DNA of 64,000 nt from Marinibium conchae (GCF_015595035.1 NZ_JADNRN010000005.1:83588-147587); one strand, 5' to 3'; counted from the first letter of the stretch, positions 18,958 through 28,378 are shown. The notes: generated by a model not told the origin, from the letters alone. Program-made: numbers and translations.

Positions 18958-18985
18958 ATTATACAGACTTTAGACAAAAAGCGAA
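18958..18985 (-). promoter_or_regulatory. Promoter of rplM-rpsI
   Basis: On the minus strand a perfect -10 box TATAAT (18958-18963) lies 16 bases from a moderate -35 box TTCGCT. The bases after the -10 box, TCGCGACC, form a GC-rich discriminator typical of promoters repressed by ppGpp in the stringent response. The leader would be about 140 bases. Confidence 0.65.
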
Positions 18986-19073
18986 GTATTTTCTGGAAGT
19001 TTTCTAGATTTGAACTCGGTTAGAAGCAAGTATTACTGAATTTTTGAGCCAAGCGTCGAATCACATCGCTAAG

Positions 19074-19487
19074 TCATCGTTCACTTTTTAATTCAAGTTG
19101 CTTGACTCGTTGCCAAAGCGCTTCTTTTTCTTCCATGTTCAAATTAACAAGTACTTTTCCTTGCTTTTCTGCCAACGATTGAAGCTCGGAATAGCGCCCT
19201 TGAAATTTCAGGTTAGCCAAAGCCATTGCCTCATCGGGATTCACATCGAGATGCCGGCATAGGTTCACAACGGCAAACAACAAATCACCCAGCTCTTCTT
19301 TAATGGCGGATTTGTCGACAATATCTTTACCGTATTCCTCCCTTACTTCAAGAAGCTCCTCTTCTATCTTGGCGAACACAGGCAAGACCTCATCCCAGTC
19401 AAAACCATCTTCAGCGCAGGCTCGCTGAATCGATAAAGCCTCAATTAAGTTTGAATAAGCGCCCTTGTTGGCTTTGACAGTCTTCAA
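19074..19487 (-). CDS. MazG-type nucleotide pyrophosphohydrolase, single-domain form
   Basis: Probably hydrolyses nucleoside triphosphates to monophosphate and pyrophosphate. E. coli MazG has 263 residues with two related domains; this protein has 137 and matches only the second. It starts at SIQRACAEDGFDWDEV and runs through KIEEELLEVREEY and KEELGDLLFAVVNLCRHL, the E-E-x-x-E and E-x-x-D metal-binding helices. It continues to the family end EALWQRVKQLE. It begins five bases after the relA stop, where full-length mazG sits in relatives, and no fragment of the first domain remains. As the second domain carries the NTPase activity in E. coli, it may still be functional. Confidence 0.88.
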   Translation of the reverse strand: MKTVKANKGAYSNLIEALSIQRACAEDGFDWDEVLPVFAKIEEELLEVREEYGKDIVDKSAIKEELGDLLFAVVNLCRHLDVNPDEAMALANLKFQGRYSELQSLAEKQGKVLVNLNMEEKEALWQRVKQLELKSER

Positions 19488-19492
19488 TTAAA

Positions 19493-21640
19493 TCACGCTC
19501 TATTGACATCTACGACGTCGGGCAACTGCTTGAGTTTATCCGAAACTTTTACAATGTCTTCTGCATCTTGCACTTCAAGGGTCAATTTGATCGTTGCCGA
19601 ATTCTGAGCTTTATTGCTGATGCTGTTCACGCCAAGTAGGCCAACCTTTAAGTTTGACAGAACGGTTGTAATATCGCGCAAGATCCCGCTGCGATCTGAG
19701 CAATAAACGGTTATTTCTGTTTGAAAACTCGTTTGATGCTGTATAGACCAGCTCACATCAATCTGACGCTCAGGATGTTGTTCCAATAGATTAGCTAACT
19801 GAGCACACGACTCTTTATGTACGCTCACGCCTTTTCCTTGAGTGATGTAACCAAGTATGGCCTCGCCGGCGACGGGCTGACAGCATTTAGCAATTTGGCT
19901 GAGCAGATTTCCAACTCCCTCAGCAATAATAGGTTGACCACTGTTTTTACGCGATGCTTTACGCTGCTTAATCGGCACGACTTCAGGCTCGGGCTCAGGC
20001 GGTGTATGCAATTGCACAAGATAATGAACCACACTCATTACTCTCAAATCGCCGACGCCAACAGCCGCAAACAGGTCGTCAATAGTATTGGCATTAAATT
20101 TCGACATCGCGTCGTGAGCTACTTTGATTGGTAAATCAACTTTAGCTAACTCTCTCTCAAGTAATTCTCGGCCCGCGTCGGCATTTTTCCCTTTGTCTTG
20201 CTTTTTAAAAAACGAATGAATAGTGGCTCGCGCCCGCGCTGAATGCACATAACCCAGACCGGGATGCATCCAATCACGACTTGGAGATGCTTGTTTCCCT
20301 GTGAGCACCTCTACTTGGTCGCCGCTTTGTAGCTTGTAAGTGAAAGGAACGATACGTTTATTTACTTTCGCGCCATTACAGCGATGACCCACATTACTAT
20401 GCACATAATAGGCAAAATCCAGCGGTGTTGATCCCAAGGGAAGATCGATTACGTCTCCCTTTGGCGTAAAAACATAAACCCTATCATCGAAAACTTGGCT
20501 TCTTAGCTCTTCTACCAAATTACCGGACTCAGCCATTTCCTCTTGCCATTGCAGTATTTTACGCAACCAATTCAAGCGTTCTTCTGAGCCTGCAGTTTTG
20601 CCAGTCGTACCCTCTTTGTATTTCCAATGCGCGGCAACACCCAACTCAGCATCTTGATGCATCTGATGGGTGCGAATTTGTATTTCGATTGATTTACCAC
20701 GTGGGCCGACAATAACAGTATGTATGCTTTGATAGCCATTTTGCTTCGGTGTAGCTATGTAGTCATCAAACTCTTTTGGAATATGCTTCCAGTTAGTATG
20801 TACTACGCCTAGAGCTGCATAACAGTCTTGCAGGCGATCGGCAACTATACGTAGTGCACGTATGTCAAAAAGCTCCTCAAAAGACAGTTGCTTTTTTTGC
20901 ATTTTTTTCCAAATACTAAAGATGTGTTTTGGGCGGCCAATAACCTCAGCTTTGATATCCTCTTTGTCGAGTAGCGCCTGAATATTCGCGACAATATCAA
21001 TAATATATTGTTCACGATCACTTCGTTTCTCATCTAGCATACTTGCGATACGCTTATAGGTGTTCGGGTGCAAGTAACGAAACGAAAGGTCTTCGAGCTC
21101 CCATTTTAGTTGCCCGATACCTAAGCGGTTCGCTAAGGGAGCGTAGATACTGGCGCATTCATGCGCGACAATTACGCGTGTTTCTTCGTCTTCAGCTTTA
21201 ACGGCGTGCAATGCACAGATTCTTTCAGCCATTTTTATGACGACGGCGCGGACATCCTCAACCATACTCAAGAGCATTTTACGTAGTCCATCTACGTGAC
21301 TTTCATCTTGGCGATTTCTTGACTGGAGTGTTTTAATCGCATCCATTCGACGCACGCCACCAATAAGTGCGGCGATCTCATCGCCAAATCGCTCACACAC
21401 CTCGTCTTGGCTTAGCTTGTGATGCTGACAAAAAGGAAAAACGAGTGCGGCTTGAAGCGTTTCATCATCCATGTGAAGTTCATGGAGTATTTCGACCATT
21501 TCTTGGCCAATAAGCAAATCCTCTGGTCGATCGGAAATAGATTCTAGTTTACTTTTTGTCGTATCTGACACTTGAAGATCGCGCAGCCATGAATTGAAAT
21601 CTGGGCGCGTATCTTGATGAACACTTCGAATAGAAACCAT
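19493..21640 (-). CDS. relA: GTP diphosphokinase RelA ((p)ppGpp synthetase I)
   Basis: Ribosome-associated synthetase that makes the alarmone (p)ppGpp when uncharged tRNA enters the A site. It has 715 residues (E. coli 744). Order: a degenerate hydrolase (HD) domain about 20-200 lacking the His-Asp pair (reads VAHECASIYAPLANRLG), the synthetase domain about 225-400 with GRPKHIFSIWKKM and NGYQSIHTVIVGP, the TGS domain about 400-465 (VYVFTPKGDVIDLPLGSTPLDF), a zinc-finger/helical region with the Cys-Cys pair in AKCCQPVAG, and the ACT domain at the end. A loss of hydrolase residues marks it as RelA rather than SpoT. It is upstream of the mazG-like gene. Confidence 0.95.
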   Translation of the reverse strand: MVSIRSVHQDTRPDFNSWLRDLQVSDTTKSKLESISDRPEDLLIGQEMVEILHELHMDDETLQAALVFPFCQHHKLSQDEVCERFGDEIAALIGGVRRMDAIKTLQSRNRQDESHVDGLRKMLLSMVEDVRAVVIKMAERICALHAVKAEDEETRVIVAHECASIYAPLANRLGIGQLKWELEDLSFRYLHPNTYKRIASMLDEKRSDREQYIIDIVANIQALLDKEDIKAEVIGRPKHIFSIWKKMQKKQLSFEELFDIRALRIVADRLQDCYAALGVVHTNWKHIPKEFDDYIATPKQNGYQSIHTVIVGPRGKSIEIQIRTHQMHQDAELGVAAHWKYKEGTTGKTAGSEERLNWLRKILQWQEEMAESGNLVEELRSQVFDDRVYVFTPKGDVIDLPLGSTPLDFAYYVHSNVGHRCNGAKVNKRIVPFTYKLQSGDQVEVLTGKQASPSRDWMHPGLGYVHSARARATIHSFFKKQDKGKNADAGRELLERELAKVDLPIKVAHDAMSKFNANTIDDLFAAVGVGDLRVMSVVHYLVQLHTPPEPEPEVVPIKQRKASRKNSGQPIIAEGVGNLLSQIAKCCQPVAGEAILGYITQGKGVSVHKESCAQLANLLEQHPERQIDVSWSIQHQTSFQTEITVYCSDRSGILRDITTVLSNLKVGLLGVNSISNKAQNSATIKLTLEVQDAEDIVKVSDKLKQLPDVVDVNRA

Positions 21641-21714
21641 ACTTTCTTATTCCGTTTATAGGTATATTGAATTAACAGTCACAAAAACTCACAACTTTGT
21701 AAATCATTGTTAAT

Positions 21715-21738
21715 GCTAGTTTTTTTAAAAAAACTAGC
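21715..21738. repeat. Perfect 24-bp palindrome after rlmD
   Basis: The palindrome GCTAGTTTTTTT / AAAAAAACTAGC begins 10 bases beyond the rlmD stop. It may act as a weak terminator for rlmD, although the T-run is within the stem, or as a symmetric protein-binding site. Confidence 0.6.
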
Positions 21739-21748
21739 CTTTTAGGTA

Positions 21749-23218
21749 TTAGGGCTGAATCTCTAACAAAGCCATTAACTCAAGATGCTTTGTATAGGGA
21801 AACATGTCTAAGGCGCACAACTTAGTCACTGCATAAGCTGCGGGCATCGCATTTAAATCACGAATAAAGCTAGTAGGATTGCAAGAAACGTACACGATTT
21901 TCTTTGGCAAAATGTGATGCTTATTTTGCGCTCCTTTCTGTTTGACATTCTCGCGATCGGATAATTGCGTTGCCACGGCCAATGCCCCTTCTCGCGAGGG
22001 GTCGATAACTAATATCGAATTTTCCGTAATGCTAACTTGCTCAATAATATTGGCTTGGGTGAGGTCTACATGTTCAAACTCAATATTATCTATGCCACTG
22101 CGCTGTGCATTCATGCGCGCTTGTTGCACCATGCTGGCAATTCCCTCATAGCCAACCACCCGTTTTGCCATTGGAGCGAGTGCTAGGCCGAAGTTACCAA
22201 CCCCCGAAAACAAATCGATGACATGTTCGCTTCCATCAAGCGCTAACCATTCGCTGACTTTACTGAGCATCTTTTGATTAACGACTTTGTTAACCTGGAT
22301 AAATTGTGTTGGCTTCACCCACGTGCGATAACTGGTTAAGTCAGATACCTCCAGTGCAGCGCTGGTATTTTGTTCCTCTACATCTGGCAATTCAGCGGAA
22401 CTGACTTCTACTATTGCCCCATTTTTTACCTGGTAAACAATTTCAAGAGCATCGTTAGTAAAGCTACTTTGAAACTTGCGGAGTTCTCCAACTGAGCTTC
22501 GACTCAGCGCTTTTGTGAGATGTAGACTAACTTGTACTGCGTATACACCCTCGGTGAGAATAATGTGGCCTATATGTGACAAGTCGGGTAACTGTTTTAA
22601 TAGCGAAATAATAGCAGATTGAACTTTTTGCAAACCGCTCGAGAACACAGGACACGAATCTACATCGACGACTTTATTTGATTTTGACTTTCGGAAACCG
22701 ATTTTAGGATTTGATTTATTTCGGGCATCGATAGCTAAGCGCGCCCGCCTTCTATATTCAATCGGTTTTTCGCCTGTTAGCTCAGAACTTTGCCCGTCGA
22801 CAAGACTATTCAAAGGGTCTTCCCAAACGCATTTGTTTAGACGGTGCTGGGCGACATGCTTATAAATGTAGCTACGTAAACTACTCTGCTTAGCTTGCAA
22901 AAAAGCTTGAGGCCTGATGTGCTGATGAGAACAGCCACCGCATTCTTTAAAGTATTTGCAAAAGGGTAATGCCCGAAGCTCGGCATTTTCATGAAAGACC
23001 GTAACTACATCCGCGTGCCACACTCCAGACTTTTGTGATTTTACCTGAACTAAATAGCGCTCTCCTAACAAGCCACCGGCAATTACGATTATCGGTTTAT
23101 GTGACAAATAAATACCATTGCCGTGGTGGTCGATAGTATCTACCGATACTTCAATTTTCGGCAGTTTATCATTTACTGCTTTATTTCTACTGCGCTTTGC
23201 GGAAAAGAACTGAGCCAT
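21749..23218 (-). CDS. rlmD: 23S rRNA (uracil1939-C5)-methyltransferase RlmD
   Basis: Methylates U1939 of 23S rRNA using S-adenosylmethionine. It has 489 residues, longer than the 433 of E. coli, with extra segments near 135-150, 275-300 and 430. The N-terminal TRAM domain (about 22-80) is followed by cluster ligands CKYFKECGGC plus the Cys of SCPVF for a 4Fe-4S centre. The methyltransferase domain has DLFSGVGNFGLALA for SAM binding and YVSCNPTSFIRDL with the nucleophilic Cys. It ends five bases before acpS begins on the other side of its start, so the acpS-rlmD pair is tightly packed. Confidence 0.94.
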   Translation of the reverse strand: MAQFFSAKRSRNKAVNDKLPKIEVSVDTIDHHGNGIYLSHKPIIVIAGGLLGERYLVQVKSQKSGVWHADVVTVFHENAELRALPFCKYFKECGGCSHQHIRPQAFLQAKQSSLRSYIYKHVAQHRLNKCVWEDPLNSLVDGQSSELTGEKPIEYRRRARLAIDARNKSNPKIGFRKSKSNKVVDVDSCPVFSSGLQKVQSAIISLLKQLPDLSHIGHIILTEGVYAVQVSLHLTKALSRSSVGELRKFQSSFTNDALEIVYQVKNGAIVEVSSAELPDVEEQNTSAALEVSDLTSYRTWVKPTQFIQVNKVVNQKMLSKVSEWLALDGSEHVIDLFSGVGNFGLALAPMAKRVVGYEGIASMVQQARMNAQRSGIDNIEFEHVDLTQANIIEQVSITENSILVIDPSREGALAVATQLSDRENVKQKGAQNKHHILPKKIVYVSCNPTSFIRDLNAMPAAYAVTKLCALDMFPYTKHLELMALLEIQP

Positions 23219-23223
23219 GATTG

Positions 23224-23670
23224 CTAACTCTCAAGGATCACAGTGGCTACTGCGTAGTGCTTTTCATCGGAAATTGAAATGTGAGAGTTCACCACACCTT
23301 TATCATCAAACAGACTTTGTAAGTGACCACTTACAATCAAATAGGGTTGCCCTGTTTGGTGGTGTGACACTTCAATTTGCTGCCAACTTACACCATTTCC
23401 GATACCGTTACCGATTGCTTTCACTGCAGCTTCTTTGGCAGCAAAACGCTTAGCGAGAAAGCGAGCTTGCGCACTAATTTCCACATTGCTGTTGTCGCTG
23501 CCTACCTCAACTTGTTGACGAGGACGTATTCTCGCTAATTCATTGAGTGCAAGATAATCCTCGTATTCTTTCGGAGTAAGAATGCGCTGGGCCATTGAAT
23601 CAGAACGATCCACACTTGCCTGTAAACGTGCAATTTCTACAATATCGGTACCAACTCCAATAATTGACAT
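23224..23670 (-). CDS. acpS: Holo-[acyl-carrier-protein] synthase
   Basis: Transfers 4'-phosphopantetheine from coenzyme A to acyl carrier protein. It has 148 residues; most AcpS proteins have about 126. The start SIIGVGTDIVEIARLQ (Asp8 metal ligand) and RFLAKRFAAKEAAVKAIGNGIG (Glu of the metal site) are conserved. The extra length is a charged insertion of roughly 20 residues between them, around ARIRPRQQVEVGSDNSNVE. In E. coli it follows pdxJ, and here too pdxJ lies 60 bases upstream. Confidence 0.93.
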   Translation of the reverse strand: MSIIGVGTDIVEIARLQASVDRSDSMAQRILTPKEYEDYLALNELARIRPRQQVEVGSDNSNVEISAQARFLAKRFAAKEAAVKAIGNGIGNGVSWQQIEVSHHQTGQPYLIVSGHLQSLFDDKGVVNSHISISDEKHYAVATVILES

Positions 23671-23730
23671 CTGCTTTCCTGTGTAAATGGTGTTTGCTCA
23701 CTCGACATCACTTCAAACGTGTGAGGCTAG

Positions 23731-24471
23731 CTAATAGTTAGCATTTCTCGCTTCTTGCATCAATGCTCGCATGTCTCTGACAGCTTTTTCTAAACCGTCG
23801 AAGGCGGCGCGGGCAATAATTGCATGGCCTATGTTTAATTCGATTAACTCAGCTATCGCGGCGATGGGCTTGACGTTGTGATAATGCAAGCCATGCCCTG
23901 CATTTACCTTGATTCCCAAACTATGAGCATATTGAATACCCTCAACTAGCTTTGCTAATTCAATAGAAGCTTCTGCTTCGTTTTTCGCCTCAGCATACTG
24001 CCCGGTGTGAATCTCAATATATGGGGCTTTGGCTTCAGCAGCCGCGTCTATTTGCTTTTTGTCTGCGTCGATGAATAGCGATGCCAATGTGTTTTGTTCC
24101 GCTAAACGAGCACAGGCATCGACCATTTTGTCGATGTTACCTGCCACGTCAAGCCCACCTTCGGTGGTAAGTTCTTCGCGTTTTTCAGGAACCAAACAAC
24201 AAAACTCAGGCGAGACCTTGGCTGCAATATTGAGCATTTCCTCGGTAACGGCCATTTCCAGATTCATACGAGTATTAATTGTTTCTTTTAAAAGAAATAC
24301 ATCTTTGTCTTTGATATGCCTACGATCTTCACGTAAATGCACTGTTATGCCATCTGCTCCCGCTCTTTCCGCTAGGTCTGCGGCATGAACCGGGTTTGGA
24401 TAATCAGTACCCCGAGCATTCCGGAGTGTTGCAATGTGATCTATGTTCACACCAAGTAAAATATCCTGCAT
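23731..24471 (-). CDS. pdxJ: Pyridoxine 5'-phosphate synthase
   Basis: Condenses 1-deoxyxylulose 5-phosphate with 3-amino-2-oxopropyl phosphate to make pyridoxine phosphate. The ATG at 24471 follows GGAG by seven bases and gives 246 residues starting [21 protein letters not shown], matching the family; seven more codons upstream are open but unlikely. Catalytic-site blocks are [27 protein letters not shown] and [13 protein letters not shown]. PdxA, the enzyme that supplies one substrate, is at 47.9 kb. Confidence 0.96.
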   Translation of the reverse strand: MQDILLGVNIDHIATLRNARGTDYPNPVHAADLAERAGADGITVHLREDRRHIKDKDVFLLKETINTRMNLEMAVTEEMLNIAAKVSPEFCCLVPEKREELTTEGGLDVAGNIDKMVDACARLAEQNTLASLFIDADKKQIDAAAEAKAPYIEIHTGQYAEAKNEAEASIELAKLVEGIQYAHSLGIKVNAGHGLHYHNVKPIAAIAELIELNIGHAIIARAAFDGLEKAVRDMRALMQEARNANY

Positions 24472-24504
24472 GTATTTCTCCAAATATATCAATAAGCTAT
24501 TAAA

Positions 24505-25236
24505 CTAAGTTTGATGTTGAATAGTTGGCTTCGCCATAAATAGTTCACGACTCTTAATGGGTTTTTCTCCCAGAATTGGACGCAATGCAATACGACTTAT
24601 CTTCTTGGCAGCTTTCAAAGCATCGCTATCCCAGTCTTGGCTATGAATGTTAAGAATGTCTTTGCCACGGATGGCATGCGCTTGCTGAGGACTTGCCTCG
24701 CAAAAACCGATTTCATTTAGCAAGGTGTAGCTTTTTTCAGGCTTAATCTCAGATTCATTTTGAGTATCGTATAGGAAGTCAGGGGCATAACCTAACTCTT
24801 CAAGCAGCACGAATTCAAAGTTTCGCAATATAGGCTCTAGTTGAAATAAGGCCGCCGTAGTTGATTGCGACTGCAAATTATCCAAAGACAATTCGTATTG
24901 CGCATACAATCGTTTGAAAGGCTCAGCTTCTGGCAAGGCTCTATTAAGTACTTCGTTAAGATAAAAAGCGCAAAATAAGGCCTGTTGTGCAAGTGCTTTC
25001 GGTCGTGCATTGCTCTCTACTCTGCCAAGATTACGCAGTGCAGAACGCCCACTCAGTTCAAAATTGAGGTTCTGCATAGGTTGTAAGAGACTCTTTCTGT
25101 CGGACTTTCCGCCTCGGGCCCCTTTTGCTACAGCGCTCACTCTGCCATTTTGTTCGGTAAAAAAATCGACCAGTAAGCTCGTCTCTCTATAAGGACGTCG
25201 GTGTAACACGTAACCATCATAGGTTTCTTTGTTCAC
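24505..25236 (-). CDS. recO: DNA repair protein RecO
   Basis: Recombination mediator that anneals single strands and helps RecA displace SSB. It has 243 residues and starts with GTG. The N-terminal OB fold (about 1-80) includes GYVLHRRPYRETSLLVDFFTE and AKGARGGKSDRKSLLQP. The helical C-terminal part includes CAFYLNEVLNRALPEAEPF. It lies between a small unknown gene (one base away) and pdxJ; the recO-pdxJ-acpS order matches E. coli. Confidence 0.93.
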   Translation of the reverse strand: MNKETYDGYVLHRRPYRETSLLVDFFTEQNGRVSAVAKGARGGKSDRKSLLQPMQNLNFELSGRSALRNLGRVESNARPKALAQQALFCAFYLNEVLNRALPEAEPFKRLYAQYELSLDNLQSQSTTAALFQLEPILRNFEFVLLEELGYAPDFLYDTQNESEIKPEKSYTLLNEIGFCEASPQQAHAIRGKDILNIHSQDWDSDALKAAKKISRIALRPILGEKPIKSRELFMAKPTIQHQT

Positions 25237-25237
25237 C

Positions 25238-25519
25238 TTAACTCGCTTTAATTCTAACCACTTTCATTGTTTCAAACTCCATGCCAGCGATTTCTTTCAT
25301 CTCAGGATAATAAGTAAGATTGACTACGCCCGACTCTAAGTTCTTGTATTTTTTCTTGCGTTTAAAAATAAAGGGCACATCGGTACCTTCAATCAGCAAT
25401 GTATTAATGAACCAGCCATCTTCTTCACGCTGAACATGAGACGTTACTTTGCATAGCTCGGTATGAACCAAGTTAGGATGGGTTTCCAGTAGTTTTTGCA
25501 AAGCTGTTTTTCTTGCCAT
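25238..25519 (-). CDS. Conserved-looking small protein of unknown function between recJ and recO
   Basis: A 93-residue protein that I cannot assign. It overlaps the recJ stop by one base (TAATG) and ends one base before recO starts, so it is almost certainly translated with these repair genes. The sequence is basic overall and beta-rich, with SHVQREEDGWFINTLLIEG, the basic stretch FKRKKKYKN and an end EFETMKVVRIKAS. It has no signal peptide, membrane span or metal motif. Position suggests a link to recombination or single-strand DNA handling, but that is only guilt by association. Confidence 0.8.
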   Translation of the reverse strand: MARKTALQKLLETHPNLVHTELCKVTSHVQREEDGWFINTLLIEGTDVPFIFKRKKKYKNLESGVVNLTYYPEMKEIAGMEFETMKVVRIKAS

Positions 25520-27246
25520 TATGTGCCCGTATTGTATGGTGTTAAATCTTGAACCAGTAATTGTACACTGATTTGCCCTCGAAATTCATTAATGTCGAGC
25601 TTATAAGCTAATTCCACTTCTCTTATTTGCTTATTAGGCCACTGCTGAGTATCAATATTAAATGCGATCGCGTCGAACTCAACCCCACCTTGAGCAACGA
25701 TCATCTTTAAGTGTTTTTTACCTACGATGCGTTGAGTCTTGAGCATAAAAACACCATCAAATAGAGGTTCTTCAAACGTTTGCCCCCACGGTACAGCGAG
25801 TTTAAGTAAGCTGGCGTTTTCGACATTGATTTCGTGGCTTGGCAGACTGCCATCAGATAATAAGATGGGCTCACTTCCCAGCCCCTTGGTTGCCTCCAAA
25901 ACAGCTTCTTCAAAGGCTTTTTTAAAAGTCGCTAGTTTGTTTTTCTCTAAACTTAAACCTGCTGCCATCGCATGGCCACCAAATTTGGCAATCAACCCAG
26001 GATGTTGACTACTAATATATTCCAAAATATCGCGAATGTGGACGCCGGGAATCGATCGCGCAGAGCCCTTCACGCTGTTGTCGTCTTGCTCCGCAAAAAC
26101 AATCGTTGGGCGGAAATATTTTTCTTTTATTCTTCCGGCCAAGATACCTATAACACCCTGATGATAGTCGTCTTTATAAAGTACGACGCCGGATGGAATA
26201 TCGCCTTTCGAGAACGCTACCGAGTCGAGCGCTTTTATCGCTTCTTCTTGCATTGAACTTTCTATTTCCCTGCGTTCTAGATTTAACGCGTCGAGCCTTG
26301 CCGCCATTTGGCGCGCTTGCTGTGGGTCTTCACACAATAAGCATTCTATTCCTAAAGCCATATCATCCAAGCGGCCCGCGGCGTTTAATCGAGGCCCTAT
26401 TACAAATCCAAGGTCAGTTGATGAGAGTTTATGGCAAGGCCTTGAAGCAACATCTAAAATTGCCTTAATACCAGGCCTTGCAACGCCACTGCGAATTCGT
26501 TGTAGACCTTGGTGCACCAACACTCGATTATTATTATCAAGGGGTACAACATCAGCGACTGTGCCAAGGGCCACAATATCCAAATACTTTGCTAGGTTCG
26601 GTTTTGCTAGCTCCTTAGAAGCAAACCAGTGCCGTTTTTCAAGCTCCGTTTTAAGAGCTAGCATAAGATAAAAAGCAACGCCTACACCGGCTAAGTTTTT
26701 CGACAGAAAAGCACAGTCTGCTTGATTCGGATTTACTATTGCATCGGCTTGGGGCAAGGTGGCGCCTGGCAAGTGATGATCTGTGACCACCACCTGCATG
26801 CCAAGAGATTTCGCGTGTTCAACCCCGGCAATACAAGAAATTCCGTTATCGACTGTAATTAGCAACTCTGCCTTTTCTTGCTTCGCGACATCGACAATCT
26901 CGGGGCTTAAGCCATAACCGAAATCGAAGCGGTTTGGTACTAGATAGCTGATATTGCTAAAACCAAAGTCTCGCATAGCTAAAATGCATAAGGCTGTGCT
27001 GGTTGCCCCGTCGGCATCAAAATCACCGATAATACAAATGCGTTTATTGATTTCCATTGCGTCGGCAACAACTTTCACAGCTAAATCAATACCTTTCATA
27101 GTATTGTAGTGATGTAGCTCTTTTAATTGCGTTTGAATTTGAGCGACATCGGTAATACCGCGATTTCTATATAGCCTATCAAGCAACGGAGGAAGAGAGT
27201 TATCAATGACGTGAGACAAAATAGGCTGTCGATGTTGAATCTGCAA
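25519..27246 (-). CDS. recJ: Single-stranded-DNA-specific exonuclease RecJ
   Basis: 5'-3' exonuclease of the RecFOR pathway. It has 575 residues (E. coli 577) and starts with TTG, supported by N-terminal alignment. The DHH domain carries GDFDADGATSTA, VTVDNGI and VVTDHHLPG, whose Asp and His residues bind manganese. The DHHA1 domain carries SARSIPGVHIRD and KFGGHAMAAGLS. The end has the OB-fold motif AYKLDINEFRG. It is followed directly by the 93-residue unknown gene and recO. Confidence 0.96.
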   Translation of the reverse strand: MQIQHRQPILSHVIDNSLPPLLDRLYRNRGITDVAQIQTQLKELHHYNTMKGIDLAVKVVADAMEINKRICIIGDFDADGATSTALCILAMRDFGFSNISYLVPNRFDFGYGLSPEIVDVAKQEKAELLITVDNGISCIAGVEHAKSLGMQVVVTDHHLPGATLPQADAIVNPNQADCAFLSKNLAGVGVAFYLMLALKTELEKRHWFASKELAKPNLAKYLDIVALGTVADVVPLDNNNRVLVHQGLQRIRSGVARPGIKAILDVASRPCHKLSSTDLGFVIGPRLNAAGRLDDMALGIECLLCEDPQQARQMAARLDALNLERREIESSMQEEAIKALDSVAFSKGDIPSGVVLYKDDYHQGVIGILAGRIKEKYFRPTIVFAEQDDNSVKGSARSIPGVHIRDILEYISSQHPGLIAKFGGHAMAAGLSLEKNKLATFKKAFEEAVLEATKGLGSEPILLSDGSLPSHEINVENASLLKLAVPWGQTFEEPLFDGVFMLKTQRIVGKKHLKMIVAQGGVEFDAIAFNIDTQQWPNKQIREVELAYKLDINEFRGQISVQLLVQDLTPYNTGT

Positions 27247-27359
27247 GATTTGGACTCTTTCTTATGTTTTCATACGACAGCAAATATTAGCATATTTAGC
27301 GCTCTCGCGAATAGGCTTTACTGACTTGCCTATCTGTGTCAAAGAGCACTTATCGAAAC

Positions 27360-27776
27360 TTAACTTACCTTGGCGTCTAATTTTTTAAGCGAACGCAAAA
27401 ATAAGCCTAAACCACCAATAGCCAGTATTAAGATTACGATGAGCTCAAAAGAAGTCATTGTTCTCAAATTAAAGCGGACGGACGAAATAACCCCGAAGAT
27501 TAGCGCAGTGAGTGAGCCTATCGACAGTAGCCAGCCCAATAGGTTTTTGCTGTTATAAAAAATGATGCCCACGCCAAAAATAAAGGGGATCATTATCATG
27601 CCGCCTGTTATACCGATGCTGGTGCCAAAGCCCGAAAAGCCAAACATACGAGATCCAAGGCCGAAGTTAGAGCTGACCGTTATAGCATTGAACAACATAT
27701 AGAAGCCGCCGCTCATCATTATTAAACCAATAAAAAAGTGACCGATACCACCTGAACTACCACCTGCGCCTTTCAT
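27360..27776 (-). CDS. Four-span membrane protein of unknown function
   Basis: A 138-residue protein with four predicted membrane spans (about 13-32, 50-70, 78-98 and 108-127). The N-terminus is glycine-rich (MKGAGGSSGGIGHFFIG) and the C-terminus basic (RSLKKLDAKVS). AAGGAT lies six bases before the ATG. It is monocistronic and divergent from the next gene. No motif identifies a function. Confidence 0.7.
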   Translation of the reverse strand: MKGAGGSSGGIGHFFIGLIMMSGGFYMLFNAITVSSNFGLGSRMFGFSGFGTSIGITGGMIMIPFIFGVGIIFYNSKNLLGWLLSIGSLTALIFGVISSVRFNLRTMTSFELIVILILAIGGLGLFLRSLKKLDAKVS

Positions 27777-27940
27777 TTAAAATCCTTATTGAATATATGT
27801 TTGTTTATTACACACGCCGATAATATTAGCACTAGTGCCGAATTTGTTCATCTAAACCTGAGCCAATTAAATAAAAAGATGTTTTTATTGTTACCTACGC
27901 TAGTGTTATTGTTACTACTCACAACGCAAGAGATTACGCC

Positions 27941-28378
27941 ATGAGCACTGCATACTTTATAATCATTAATGATGACATAGAATACGACACCTATGTGTCT
28001 GGAAAAAACATTGCTAAGTATGCAGGGCAACTCAATCAGTTCTGCGCTTCACATGGGCTTCGCACCGTTGATTTCTTTCTATACCAAGATTTTTCGGACT
28101 TTTTGGATGAGGATCTCGGGGATAGCGAACACGAGGGCGATGAAGATGATCAATACGCTCAAAGCGACCAAAACATTGCCGACGCTCCAGAGGACGAACA
28201 AGTGTGGTTTGATCCACAACAAGGGCTTGATTGGTTGGATTCATTAAGAACTAAACTTAACAGTGAACAGCCCGCATTTTCATCACAAGCGCTACTTGAT
28301 GAACTTCAAGAGTATCGTGAAGTGCTTGAAAAGACGAGAAAGGCCGGCGCAATGTGGCATTTAGAGATGGACTTTTAG
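27941..28378 (+). CDS. Acidic cytoplasmic protein of unknown function
   Basis: A 145-residue protein with a folded-looking N-terminus (STAYFIIINDDIEYDTYVSG, then a helix to about 50). A very acidic low-complexity middle follows (about 56-90, rich in Asp, Glu and Gln), then a helical C-terminus ending AGAMWHLEMDF. There is no signal or membrane span. It lies 44 bases before the DapA-family gene and could share its transcript. I do not recognise the family. Confidence 0.7.
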   Translation: MSTAYFIIINDDIEYDTYVSGKNIAKYAGQLNQFCASHGLRTVDFFLYQDFSDFLDEDLGDSEHEGDEDDQYAQSDQNIADAPEDEQVWFDPQQGLDWLDSLRTKLNSEQPAFSSQALLDELQEYREVLEKTRKAGAMWHLEMDF

